From NCBI GenBank assembly GCA_964482435.1, contig CAYZXL010000010.1, positions 1 to 64,000 on the forward strand: a DNA stretch of 64,000 bases, given 5' to 3'. The notes under the pieces are model-generated. The model worked only from the letters and a program-made list of their open reading frames with translations. It searched no databases and was not told where the DNA came from. This stretch comes from CAYZXL01 sp964482435 (lineage in GTDB: Bacteria; Auribacterota; JABMQX01). The position numbers and the translations under genes were made by a program. Below are positions 8,201 through 16,452 of the stretch, one piece after another (the first letter of the stretch is position 1; the number at the start of each line of letters is the position of its first letter).

Positions 8201-9804
8201 CCATCCGCAACTGCATTATCTGGGGTAATCGGTCTCCCTGCACCGGCCAGGTCTGGCGCACGAGCGAGCCTACTTACTGTTGCATCGAAGCGTGGACGGG
8301 AGGTGGGGAAGGGAACATAACCTTCAACCCGCGGTTCGTTGACCCGAAGAACGGCGATTTTCACCTGAGGTCTGTGTCACCCTGCATAGACGCCGGGGAC
8401 CCCGATTCCCCCTTCTCAAACGAACCAGAGCCGAACGGCGGACGGGTGAATATGGGGGCTTACGGGAACACGCCCGAAGCTGCTTGTACGCCTCGCGACG
8501 AGGATGAAGACGGCCTGCCGGATGACTGGGAGCTCAGTTGGTTTCAGAGCCTTGTGGAGGAGGCTGCGGGTGACGCAGATGGCGACGGAATCGTCAACAT
8601 CACGGAGTATCGTTATGCCTGGGATCCAAAGGTAGCGGCGCAGACGCTCGTCGAGAATTCGGCCGACGGAGCACTTTACGAGACCATACAGGCGGCGTTG
8701 AGCGAGTCCAGTGACGGCGATGAAATTGTTGTTTATCCAAGGTTGTACATTGAGAATCTTCAATTCGGGGGCAGAAATGTTGTGCTGAGAAGCACCGACC
8801 CGTGGGACCCCAGCGTAGTGGCCAGGACCATCATTGACGGGGATCGAGCAGGGCCCGTCGTCGCGTTCTTTGGAACCGAAGACGAAACCTGCGTTCTGTC
8901 AGGCTTCACCATTCGAAATGGCCGCTCTGACCGGGGAGGCGGAGTTGGCGGGGCCGTGTGGGATGACCATGCCCGCGCCACAATCCAGAACAACGTGATC
9001 ACCGACAATTCAGCCGGCGCCGGGGCGGGGATGTTTTGTTGCGACGGCCTCATCCAGAACAACAAGATATTCGGCAACTCCGCCGAGTGGGCGGGCGGGG
9101 GGCTTTATGGCTGCAATGGTATCATCCGGAACAATGTTATCTGCGGCAACACGGCGACTGAAGCCTACTCCAGTGACGGCGGTGGCCTCTGTTCCTGCGA
9201 CGGCACGATCGCCAACAATACCATCGTGGGAAACCGAGCGTCAGGCTCAATTGAGTTCGGGGGCGGGGGCCTGGCGTGGTGCAATGGCACGATTATCAAC
9301 TGCATCATCTGGGGGAATGAGGCTCCGGACGGCCGGCAGCTTTATGAGTCGAGCGAGCCAACCTATTCCTGCATCCAGGATTGGACCCAGGGCGGGGAAG
9401 GGAACATCTTCGATAATCCGCAATTCGCCGACCTTGACCACCGACTTTTGTACGGCTCGCCTTGTATCAACAAAGGGAAAAACGAGGACTGGATGTGGGG
9501 GGCGGTTGACCTGGACGTCAACCCGCGTATCTGGGGCGGGACGGTGGACATGGGGGCGTACGAACACGGCTCGTTTCACTTCAATGTCGTGGCGGTCGTA
9601 AGGCAATCCAGCGCCTCAGCGACCCTCACCTGGAGCAGCCGCCCTGGAGATACTAACATCGTCTGGTCGAGCGGGGACATGCTCAACGGGGTTTGGAAGG
9701 AGGAGGACACCGTCCTGTCTGATGGAAAGACGAGCTCCTGGACAGATGACCACGCGGAAGTGGAGGCCAAATTCTACAGGGTCGAACTGAAGCCAGCTCC
9801 GTGA
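5269..9804 (+). CDS. Giant secreted right-handed beta-helix protein, four repeated units with Ca-binding-like linkers
   Basis: This is a 1511-residue exported protein. The ATG at 5269 has GGGGAGG eight bases upstream; the GTG at 5260 sits on that site and is unlikely to be the start. Residues 1-22 form a signal peptide. The body holds four units of about 350-390 residues. Each begins with a short strand (WHVD or TLVEN), then T.Q.GI..A..GD.V.V.PGTY.ENI.F.GKN...RSTDP, followed by a parallel beta-helix ladder of N-N-x-I..NSA..GGG turns. Each unit closes with IRNCIIWGN, SPCIDAGDP and GGR.DMGAYGNT. Units are joined by DTDGDGLPDDWE linkers resembling calcium-binding thrombospondin type-3 repeats. 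Units 1 and 3 start with WHVD, and units 2 and 4 with TLVEN, so the order is ABAB. A beta-sandwich-like tail ends the protein. Helix proteins of this kind often act on or bind polysaccharide, but no catalytic residues are recognisable. Confidence 0.88.
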   Translation: MFFKTVGCSSFVFLALFSPTAGPAATWHVDGSVSASGDGKSWGTAFKTIQTGIDQAANGDAVIVARGTYYENIKFKGKNITLRSTDLLDPTVVASTIIDGSEAGSVVTFDGTEDESCVLSGFTIRNGTANGGLYGWNGGGICGGSFENPTRATIQNNTISDNCAMYGGGLAYCDGNIRDNAIVGNSAERYGGGLYGCHGTVRNNRIFGNSAEGLGGGLLHCDGVIENNVIAANDAPWKGGALWGCDGFIQNNTFASNSGGALCRCRGTIRNCIIWGNTYPVEPQLHESSEPTYSCIRGWTGPGEGNIALDPHFVDAAGGDFRLRSWSPCVDAGDPASAFSEEPEPNGGRVDMGAYGNTTEAVSRSPDTDGDGLPDDWELHWFGDLDEDGATDPDGDRILNAREYRYAWVPSAAAETLVENLTKGVCYQTIEPALRESDNGDEIVVHPGVYRENISFLGKNLVLRSSDPLDAAVRDATVIDGRQADAVVRFVGTEDETCVLAGFTICNGWAGGISGGTQDQHSRATIRNNMISGNSGSGLTYCDGLIENNIISRNSARYGSGLAYCDGRIENNVICSNSATELGGGLFECNGMIVNNTICHNSAEECAGLCRCHGPIRNCVIWGNAGWRQLNNCSIPTYSCIEGWTGGGEGNIACYPYFVDAAGGDYHLKSCSACIDSGDPGSPFSEEPEPNGGRIDMGAFGNTSEATSRSADTDADGLPDDWETLFFPDLAQGADDDPDGDLIPNVEEYRCGFSPVAPPALWHVDASRPTSGDGRSWETALRTIQEGIEAAFDRDTVVVAPGTYVENIQFKGKKIVVRSTDPTDPDIVGSTIIDGNKAGSVVTFLGTEGEMCTLAGFTIQNGEAEYGGGICGGKFGDNTGATIEWNRITGNSSETHGGGIVACDGVIRYNIITGNSSREGGGLAYCQGTIHNNIVAGNSAEYGGGITSSWETSSVIELNTIVGNSADYGGALGDCYGTIRNCIIWGNRSPCTGQVWRTSEPTYCCIEAWTGGGEGNITFNPRFVDPKNGDFHLRSVSPCIDAGDPDSPFSNEPEPNGGRVNMGAYGNTPEAACTPRDEDEDGLPDDWELSWFQSLVEEAAGDADGDGIVNITEYRYAWDPKVAAQTLVENSADGALYETIQAALSESSDGDEIVVYPRLYIENLQFGGRNVVLRSTDPWDPSVVARTIIDGDRAGPVVAFFGTEDETCVLSGFTIRNGRSDRGGGVGGAVWDDHARATIQNNVITDNSAGAGAGMFCCDGLIQNNKIFGNSAEWAGGGLYGCNGIIRNNVICGNTATEAYSSDGGGLCSCDGTIANNTIVGNRASGSIEFGGGGLAWCNGTIINCIIWGNEAPDGRQLYESSEPTYSCIQDWTQGGEGNIFDNPQFADLDHRLLYGSPCINKGKNEDWMWGAVDLDVNPRIWGGTVDMGAYEHGSFHFNVVAVVRQSSASATLTWSSRPGDTNIVWSSGDMLNGVWKEEDTVLSDGKTSSWTDDHAEVEAKFYRVELKPAP

Positions 9805-10150
9805 GAATGGCGTATTTCTCGCCGGGGGATCGGCCAACGAAGCGTGCGGGCAATTCCTCTGATCTCCTCACAGGTTACACGCCCCAGAATGCCCTGCGTG
9901 AGACTCTCTTTTCTGGACAGATATGACTAAGATACCGGCCTGCGGCCGCGCGTCCGACTTCTGTGACGCCGCTAAGCTCCTCGAGCGGTCCGTTGCTTCT
10001 GGATGCAGATCGGTCTGCAAAAAGCGTTGAGTGGACGCCGTCGCAAGGCTAAAATACCAATGAAGGACGGGATGGCGGCAGCGAGCGCCTTGGGGGGTGG
10101 ATTCTGAAACGGTTCCGTAAACATCAAGCGGTGGAGGAGTGTTCGAGCGA
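9805..10150. other. Intergenic region upstream of the DUF362 gene
   Basis: About 350 bases hold the DUF362 promoter (10027-10055) and a small GC hairpin (CGGCC-tgc-GGCCG near 9935) without a T-run. A minus-strand frame here is antisense to the DUF362 leader and start. I see no other gene. Confidence 0.5.
10027..10055 (+). promoter_or_regulatory. Promoter TTGAGT-17-TAAAAT of the DUF362 gene
   Basis: The hexamers are 17 bases apart and lie about 95 bases upstream of the start codon. The flanking 12-mer AAAAAGCGTTGA is identical to that of the promoter at 4986. Confidence 0.5.
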
Positions 10151-11236
10151 ATGGCGACCGTGTATTTCGCTTCCAGCGGCGTTGAGAGGCTGGAGGAGCG
10201 AGCAACGCTGCCGGCGAAGTTCGCGAGGATGCTCGACAAATTTCCCCTCAGGGGCATGGTCGAGGGGAAGACCGTCGCTGTCAAAATGCATCTGGGGTGG
10301 AAAATTGTCCACACAACGATTCATCCGCTTTTCGTCGGCATATTGGTGGCAAAACTCAAGGAAGCCGGCGGGGATGTTTTCGTGACGGATGCTCCTCAGG
10401 ATGTCCGGGACGCGAAAAGGCGTGGTTACACTGAAGAAACCCTGGGAGCACCAATCGTCCCCGTGACGGGTTTCCGGGACAAATATTTTTACAGCAAGAA
10501 AGTGGACTTTCGGACGCTGAAGGAAATTCAGGTCGCTGGCGAAATTCACGACACGGACGTAATGATAGACCTCGCCCACGTCAAGGGCCATGGGCACTGC
10601 GCCTACGGGGGCGCCTGCAAAAACATCGCCATGGGCTGCGTAACCGCAAAAACAAAACTTGACATTCATGCGATAGGCTGGGGGCTTCAGTGGGACGAAA
10701 ACCTCTGCACACATTGTGAACTGTGCATCCGCGCCTGCCGGTATGGCGCTAACAAGTTCGACAAAGAGAACCGGTACTTCATCGAGTATCACGACTGTGT
10801 TTTCTGCCAGCACTGCGTGAACGCCTGCCCGCAAGAAGCGATAAAAATGGACATGGGCGGGTACGTGGATTTTCAGGAGGCAATGGCCCTTTCCACAGAA
10901 ACTGTCCTGAAGACCTTCAAGCCCGGGTCCGTCCTTTACATCAACTTCCTGACAAACATTGCATATATCTGCGACTGCTGGGGATTCTCATTTCCGGCTT
11001 TGGTGCCGGACATTGGCATAATGATGTCCGATGACCTCGTGGCGATTGAGACCGCTTCCCTGAAAGCAATTCAGACAAAGAACTTCATCGAGGGAACTCT
11101 CCCAAAGGGGAGGAGGTTGATGAAGGGGAAGCACCTCTTCGAGAAAATTCACCGAAAGGACCCATACATTCAGATAAATGCCCTCGAGCGAAGGGGACTG
11201 GGAACCAAAAAGTACCGGCTGGTCGAAATTAAGTGA
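10151..11236 (+). CDS. DUF362 domain protein with two 4Fe-4S clusters
   Basis: This is a cytoplasmic iron-sulfur protein of 361 residues. The N-terminal DUF362 part (about residues 1-175) has the family features VYFAS, VAVKMHLG and HVKGHGHCAYGGACKNIAMGC. A ferredoxin-like insert carries two CxxCxxCxxxC motifs at C186-C196 and C216-C226. A C-terminal segment then returns to the DUF362 fold. The ATG at 10151 has GGAGGAG eleven bases upstream. Its own promoter lies at 10027. The family's reaction is not established; the cluster arrangement suggests electron transfer. The next gene, 171 bases downstream, encodes an activase that needs a low-potential electron donor, so this protein is a reasonable candidate donor (inference). 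Confidence 0.85.
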   Translation: MATVYFASSGVERLEERATLPAKFARMLDKFPLRGMVEGKTVAVKMHLGWKIVHTTIHPLFVGILVAKLKEAGGDVFVTDAPQDVRDAKRRGYTEETLGAPIVPVTGFRDKYFYSKKVDFRTLKEIQVAGEIHDTDVMIDLAHVKGHGHCAYGGACKNIAMGCVTAKTKLDIHAIGWGLQWDENLCTHCELCIRACRYGANKFDKENRYFIEYHDCVFCQHCVNACPQEAIKMDMGGYVDFQEAMALSTETVLKTFKPGSVLYINFLTNIAYICDCWGFSFPALVPDIGIMMSDDLVAIETASLKAIQTKNFIEGTLPKGRRLMKGKHLFEKIHRKDPYIQINALERRGLGTKKYRLVEIK

Positions 11237-11407
11237 GCGGTCCGGAGAGAGGACTTCCAGGCAACCATTCGGCGGGGCGGCTGGAGTCGCCGCTGGAGGT
11301 GGGAGGCAGCTTTTGCACAGACCGCTGAAGCACATGAAGAGCACAAGGCGGCAGCCGCGGTTGCTCAGGCGCCCGAACAGTCTCCCATCGGCGGCGAACA
11401 CAGGACT

Positions 11408-14400
11408 ATGAGATACTTTGGCGTTTGTTTAGGAGCTTCAACCGTTAAGGTGGTGGAAGTCTCGCCCGACGGCGGGAACCCCCGGATTGTGTCCGCGCTC
11501 GTCAAGCCCCACGAAGGAAATCCAAGAGGCGTTCTGCTTGACCTGCTGAGTGAAGTGGGAGTTGTCCCCGGCGACAGGATCGTCGTAACGGGCCGCAAGT
11601 TTCGTAACTATGTTAACCTCCCGACAATCACCGAGCCGGAGGCGGTGGAGCGAGCCTTCCAGTTCGCCGTCCCCACAGGACAGCGATACGATGCCATTGT
11701 CAGCACGGGCGGCGAAACGTTCATGGTCTATGTGCTCGACGAGGGAGGCAAAATCACGACCGTCCACACCGGCAACAAGTGCGCCTCCGGCACCGGCGAA
11801 TTCTTTTTGCAGCAAATCCGGCGGATGAACCTCTCCGTCGAGGAAGCCGTGCAGTCGGGGCTTACGGCAACGCCGAGAAAAGTGACCGGAAGATGCTCGG
11901 TGTTCTGTAAGAGCGATTGCACGCACGCCCTGAATGTCGGCGAGCCAAAGGGCAACGTCACCGCCGGTCTGTGCGAGATGATGGCACGAAAGGTCTCGGA
12001 GCTCCTCGCCCGGGTCAACCACGAGCGAATTCTTCTCGTCGGAGGAGTGGCGCAAAACCGGGTGCTGACGCATTTCCTGCGCGAAGACGTTCCCCACGTT
12101 GAGGTCCCGCAATCGGCTGCCTATTTCGAGGCTCTCGGTGCGGGGCTGTGCGCGCTGGAAAAAGAAGGGAGTCCGTTTTGCGGCTTCGAGGAGCTCTTCG
12201 CGGGTAAAAGGTCCTCGTTCACTTTCCTGCGCCCTCTCAAGGAGTTCGAAGAATGGGTCTCATTCGAAACCATGGAGCACGGAAAGGCGCGCGACGGGGA
12301 CCGCTGCATCATCGGCCTCGACGTCGGCTCGACGACCACAAAGGCCATCGTGATGAGGGAAGCCGACGACGTGATTCTTGGCTCGGTATATTTGCGAACG
12401 AACGGCAATCCGGTCGCTGCCTCGCGCGAATGCTATGCCCGGCTTGCCCGCGAAATCCCTGAAAGAATCCAGACCGTCGGCCTCGGCGTAACCGGTTCAG
12501 GGCGCCAGATTGCCGGCCTTCACGCCCTCACGGAAGGAATCATCAACGAAATCATCGCGCACGCGACGGCCGCAGTCTATTTCGACAAAGACGTGGACAC
12601 CATTTTCGAGATAGGAGGTCAGGACGCTAAATATACCTACCTGGTCAACGGCGTCCCCTGCGATTACGCCATGAACGAAGCCTGTTCTGCCGGCACCGGC
12701 TCTTTTCTCGAGGAAGCCGCAAAGGAAACGCTCGGCATACAGGTCGAGGAAATCGCCGACATAGCCATGCGGGGCGATAACCCGCCCGACTTCAACGACC
12801 AGTGCGCCGCATTCATCAATAGCGACATCAAAACCGCTACTCAGGAGGGAATCAAGCGAGACGACATCGTCGCCGGGTTGGTTTACTCAATTTGCATGAA
12901 TTACAGCCACAGGGTCAGAGGAAGCCGGCCTGTCGGGAAAAAGCTCTTCATGCAGGGAGGAGTTTGCTACAACCGCGCAGTCCCGATAGCGATGGCTGCT
13001 CTCACCGGCAAGCAGGTGGTCGTTCCCCCCGACCCCGGCTTGATGGGGGCCTTCGGACTAGCGCTGGAAGTCAAACGCAGAATCCAGCTCGGACTTCTCC
13101 CGGAGCAGCGATTCGACCTCGCGGAGCTTGCTGCGAGGGAAGTCAGCTATGGCCGGCGCCTCGAGTGCGCCGGAGGAAAGGAGAAGTGCGACCGAAAGTG
13201 CCAAATTATCACCGTCGAGATTGCCGGCAAAAAGTATCCGTTCGGCGGGGCGTGCAACCGCTACTACAATACTCGGCATCGCCTCCACATTGAGGCTGCC
13301 GAGCTTGACCTTGTGGCCGCCGCTCAAAGGCTTGTCTTCGAGAAGTACGCCGCAAAGGAACCCGAGCGGACAACCGAAGCCAGAACCGTCGGGATAACCA
13401 AGTCCTTCCTCACCAACACGTTCTATCCGCTCTACTCCAACTTCTTCTCGTCGCTGGGGATGAAGGTTGTCCTCGCGACAACCGTTTCGCCGGACGGAAT
13501 AGACCGCAAAGGCTCCGCCTTCTGCTATCCGGCGGACATCTCGCACGGTCTCTTTCAGGACCTCCTCGACAAAGGCGTGGATTACATTTTCCTGCCGCAC
13601 GTCCTCGGGCTGGAGGTGAAGAACGCTGAAGGCCACAGGACAGTCTGCGTATTCGTCCAGGGGGAGCCGTATTATCTCCGAACTGCTTTCCGCGGCGCCC
13701 TCGGCAAGACAAAAATTCTTTCGCCCCTGCTCAGTTTCGAGCGAGGGCTGGATGGCGCCAGAAGCGGCTTCATTCGCCTCGGGAAGAGGCTTGGATTCAC
13801 CGCCCGTGAAGCAGGCGATGCATTCGAGAAGGCATGCGCGAATCAGGAAGCATGCGCAGATGAAGCGAAACGATTGGGGAAACAAGCGCTGGACGACCTC
13901 GAGAAAGACCCTTCACGCTTCGCCGGCGTCCTGTTCGGTCGTCCCTACAATGCCTTCGCCGGCGAGGCGAACATGGGCATCCCGCGTAAGTTCGCCTCCC
14001 GCGGAATTACTGTCATTCCCTTCGATATTCTCCCCTACGAAGAAGAAGAGTGCGACAGCGAAATGTTCTGGGCGCGCGGGAAAATGATTCTCAAGGCAGC
14101 GAGCCTTGTCAAAAAGCACCCGCAGCTCTTCGCCGCGTTCGTCACAAACTTCAGTTGCGGCCCCGACTCTTTCATCATCACCTATTTCCGGGACATCATG
14201 GGAATCAAGCCGTCCGTCGTCTTAGAGCTCGACGACCACACCGCTGACGCCGGACTCGACACGAGAGTTGACGCATTCCTCGACGTGGTCCGGAGGTTTC
14301 GAGAGCTTGAGAAAGAGGAAAAGGTCGTCGAGAAGGTCAAGCCCTTCCAGCCTGCCGTTGTCACGTCTGACGGCAAGAACGGCTATACCATCCACTGCAG

Positions 14401-15703
14401 GGGCGGGAAGTATCCCATTCAACATCGCAACGTCCGACTTCTCTTTCCGTCTATGGGCGACCTGGCGACTCAGGCAATGGCCGCGGTGATGAATCATCTG
14501 AACATAAGGGCAGTCGCCCTCCCCGAGCCGGATGAGTCCATCCTGAAAATCGGAAGGGCTAACACCAATTGCAAGGAATGCCTCCCACTTCAGCTTACCA
14601 CCGGAAGTCTCCTGAGATACCTCGAGGAAGAGAGGCGTCCTGGAGAAGTCGTCGTCTATTTCATGCCCACGTCAGCGGGACCCTGCCGCTTTGGCCAGTA
14701 CAGCGTCTTTCTGCGAAACCTGATTCGCAAAGAGCGAATTGACGACGTGGCGGTCCTCTCCCTCACCAACGAGGACAGCTACAGCGGATTCGGGCACAAA
14801 TTCACGCGCATGGGATGGAAAGCAATCGTCATCTCCGACGTGATGGATGATATAAGGGCCGCTCTGAAAACCCTCGCCGTGGATAGGGTGGAGGCACTGG
14901 AAGTCTTCGAGCACTCCTGGGCGAACGTCCTGTCCGCTCTGCGAACCGGACAGTCCGCCCGGATGCAGCAGACCCTCGAGGAGACAGCGCTTGTCCTCTC
15001 TCGAATCCCCCTGAGGTCTCACCTCTGCGACGCTCCGAACATCGCGCTCATCGGGGAGATTTACGTGAGGCGAGACCGCCTTTCTCGACGAGGCGTCACG
15101 GACTGGCTCGCGGAGAGAGGATTTGTGGCGAGAATCGCTCCAATCAACGAGTGGGTATGGTACATTGACTACATGATTAAAAAGAGGCTCTGGGGGAGGA
15201 ACCTCACGAGAACCAGGAGGGCGGGACTGGCAATTCGGCGGTTCTTCCAGAACCGCTTCGAGCGGGAAATCAAGAGGACACTCGAGAAATCGGGGCTTTA
15301 CCACTTCGAGATGACCGATGTCGCCCGCACATTTGCCTTCGCACGAAAACTCATCAATCCGAACCTGAGAGGGGAGGCCCTGTTGACGGTCGGACTTGCG
15401 CTGCGCGAAATCTTAGACACGGCTTGCGGCGTCATCTCCATCGGTCCCTTCGGATGCATGCCCTCGCGCGTCGCCGAGGCTATTCTGTCCGAGAGCATGA
15501 CGATTGAGGGCAAGCGCATCTTCACCCCCGGCGGAGATGAAGCCTTCTACCTCGACGGACGAGGCCCGCTGCCCTTCCTCTCAATCGAGACTGACGGCAA
15601 CCCCTTCCCCCAACTCATCGAAGCCCGTCTTGAGGCCTTCTCCCTGCAGGCCGCCCGCACACACGAAAAAACGCTCCGCGCCCACGCCGCGGCGCGCTCA
15701 TAG
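11408..15703 (+). CDS. Two-headed 2-hydroxyacyl-CoA dehydratase-type activase fused to DUF2229
   Basis: This is a 1431-residue protein of the BadF/BadG/HgdC ATPase family. Two actin/Hsp70-fold (ASKHA) domains occupy about residues 1-265 and 295-590. Phosphate loops are GVCLGASTVKV and IIGLDVGSTTTKAIV. The cluster-ligand loops are CASGTGEFF (C125) and CSAGTGSFLE (C426), and each domain has a second Cys-containing segment (GRCSVFCKSDC, NDQCAAFINSD). The rest is the DUF2229/COG3580-3581 region, with CNRYYNT, FCYPADISHG, CGPDSF, NCKECLP and GPCRFGQY. Known activases use ATP to push an electron at very low potential into an iron-sulfur partner. Full-length fusions of about 1400 residues are common in anaerobes, but their substrates are unknown. 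No dehydratase subunit genes lie next to it here. Confidence 0.9.
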   Translation: MRYFGVCLGASTVKVVEVSPDGGNPRIVSALVKPHEGNPRGVLLDLLSEVGVVPGDRIVVTGRKFRNYVNLPTITEPEAVERAFQFAVPTGQRYDAIVSTGGETFMVYVLDEGGKITTVHTGNKCASGTGEFFLQQIRRMNLSVEEAVQSGLTATPRKVTGRCSVFCKSDCTHALNVGEPKGNVTAGLCEMMARKVSELLARVNHERILLVGGVAQNRVLTHFLREDVPHVEVPQSAAYFEALGAGLCALEKEGSPFCGFEELFAGKRSSFTFLRPLKEFEEWVSFETMEHGKARDGDRCIIGLDVGSTTTKAIVMREADDVILGSVYLRTNGNPVAASRECYARLAREIPERIQTVGLGVTGSGRQIAGLHALTEGIINEIIAHATAAVYFDKDVDTIFEIGGQDAKYTYLVNGVPCDYAMNEACSAGTGSFLEEAAKETLGIQVEEIADIAMRGDNPPDFNDQCAAFINSDIKTATQEGIKRDDIVAGLVYSICMNYSHRVRGSRPVGKKLFMQGGVCYNRAVPIAMAALTGKQVVVPPDPGLMGAFGLALEVKRRIQLGLLPEQRFDLAELAAREVSYGRRLECAGGKEKCDRKCQIITVEIAGKKYPFGGACNRYYNTRHRLHIEAAELDLVAAAQRLVFEKYAAKEPERTTEARTVGITKSFLTNTFYPLYSNFFSSLGMKVVLATTVSPDGIDRKGSAFCYPADISHGLFQDLLDKGVDYIFLPHVLGLEVKNAEGHRTVCVFVQGEPYYLRTAFRGALGKTKILSPLLSFERGLDGARSGFIRLGKRLGFTAREAGDAFEKACANQEACADEAKRLGKQALDDLEKDPSRFAGVLFGRPYNAFAGEANMGIPRKFASRGITVIPFDILPYEEEECDSEMFWARGKMILKAASLVKKHPQLFAAFVTNFSCGPDSFIITYFRDIMGIKPSVVLELDDHTADAGLDTRVDAFLDVVRRFRELEKEEKVVEKVKPFQPAVVTSDGKNGYTIHCRGGKYPIQHRNVRLLFPSMGDLATQAMAAVMNHLNIRAVALPEPDESILKIGRANTNCKECLPLQLTTGSLLRYLEEERRPGEVVVYFMPTSAGPCRFGQYSVFLRNLIRKERIDDVAVLSLTNEDSYSGFGHKFTRMGWKAIVISDVMDDIRAALKTLAVDRVEALEVFEHSWANVLSALRTGQSARMQQTLEETALVLSRIPLRSHLCDAPNIALIGEIYVRRDRLSRRGVTDWLAERGFVARIAPINEWVWYIDYMIKKRLWGRNLTRTRRAGLAIRRFFQNRFEREIKRTLEKSGLYHFEMTDVARTFAFARKLINPNLRGEALLTVGLALREILDTACGVISIGPFGCMPSRVAEAILSESMTIEGKRIFTPGGDEAFYLDGRGPLPFLSIETDGNPFPQLIEARLEAFSLQAARTHEKTLRAHAAARS

Positions 15704-15711
15704 GAGATAAT

Positions 15712-15876
15712 ATGAGAGGGAGGGCGTTCATGAACGCTGTGGCAAATGCCAGGAGGCACATTCTCGGGGTGCTCGAGGGGATTCCGCCGGATGCCGAGGC
15801 CAATCACTCGCGGGGGACTATGGAGTTGTCTCGTCTGGCGGCGTGCTTTTCTGCCGCAAGCGGATTCCGTTTTTAA
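15712..15876 (+). CDS. Possible 54-residue ORF downstream of the activase
   Basis: A short frame starts at an ATG six bases after a good AGGAG site, nine bases past the activase stop. It encodes 54 residues with an RRHILGVLEGIPPDAE stretch that faintly recalls the N-terminus of uroporphyrinogen-decarboxylase-like proteins, but nothing else supports this. Its 3' end overlaps the convergent membrane-protein gene by 59 bases. It may be a small translated gene or a truncated remnant. Confidence 0.3.
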   Translation: MRGRAFMNAVANARRHILGVLEGIPPDAEANHSRGTMELSRLAACFSAASGFRF

Positions 15877-16354
15877 TAGCCCTGGCTACCGTTTTCGGCG
15901 CCAGCAGCAAAACGAGTCCCAAAACCAACCTCAGAGCGCCCGCGATCAGCTCGCCCAGCAGGTCCGAGCCCCTCCACTGGCCTGGATATTCACCGCTCTG
16001 TATCAGGGCCCTCACGAGCGATGGGATGGCGGCTACGAGCAGGTAGAGACCGATCAGAGCTGACCCCGTAACGAACATGTCGTGCGTTGATGTCGCTTTG
16101 CCCGGCTCCTCGTCCCCCTTCAGCCTCAGCGAATCGGCGAGCTTCTCCGTCTTGAACATCAGCAGTAGCGCGAGAATAAGGGACAGCGCAAAGTACACCG
16201 CCGGAGCCACGACCCACGATATACGCCAGCTCCCACCATAATCCGCGCTCAGCCACGACTGTACAGCAAGCCCCAACCGGAGAAGGGCCAAAAGCGTCCA
16301 GTAAAGCACAACCAACCCAAGCAGTTTCCCTAAAACGATGAACATCTTTCTCAT
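15818..16354 (-). CDS. Unknown inner-membrane protein, four predicted membrane segments
   Basis: This 178-residue protein is not one I recognise. It has four hydrophobic segments, at about residues 7-30, 46-66, 92-112 and 132-152, separated by short polar loops, and a polar C-terminus. There is no signal peptide and no obvious catalytic motif. The ATG at 16354 follows GAGGAGGGGAAACA, a strong ribosome site. It is about 100 bases from the next minus-strand gene upstream, so the two may be co-transcribed. Confidence 0.65.
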   Translation of the reverse strand: MRKMFIVLGKLLGLVVLYWTLLALLRLGLAVQSWLSADYGGSWRISWVVAPAVYFALSLILALLLMFKTEKLADSLRLKGDEEPGKATSTHDMFVTGSALIGLYLLVAAIPSLVRALIQSGEYPGQWRGSDLLGELIAGALRLVLGLVLLLAPKTVARAIKNGIRLRQKSTPPDETTP

Positions 16355-16452
16355 TGTTTCCCCTCCTCAAAGGCACGTGTCAGCGAACCGGCCCTTGCAC
16401 TGCCCCTGCGGTGCTCCAACGGCGAGAGCGGAGTTCAGCGCAGGGGCGCACC

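Noticed and set aside
7321..8364. Long minus-strand frame and similar ones across 5.7-9.6 kb
   Set aside because: They are reverse translations of the beta-helix repeats and share the repeat periodicity of that gene.
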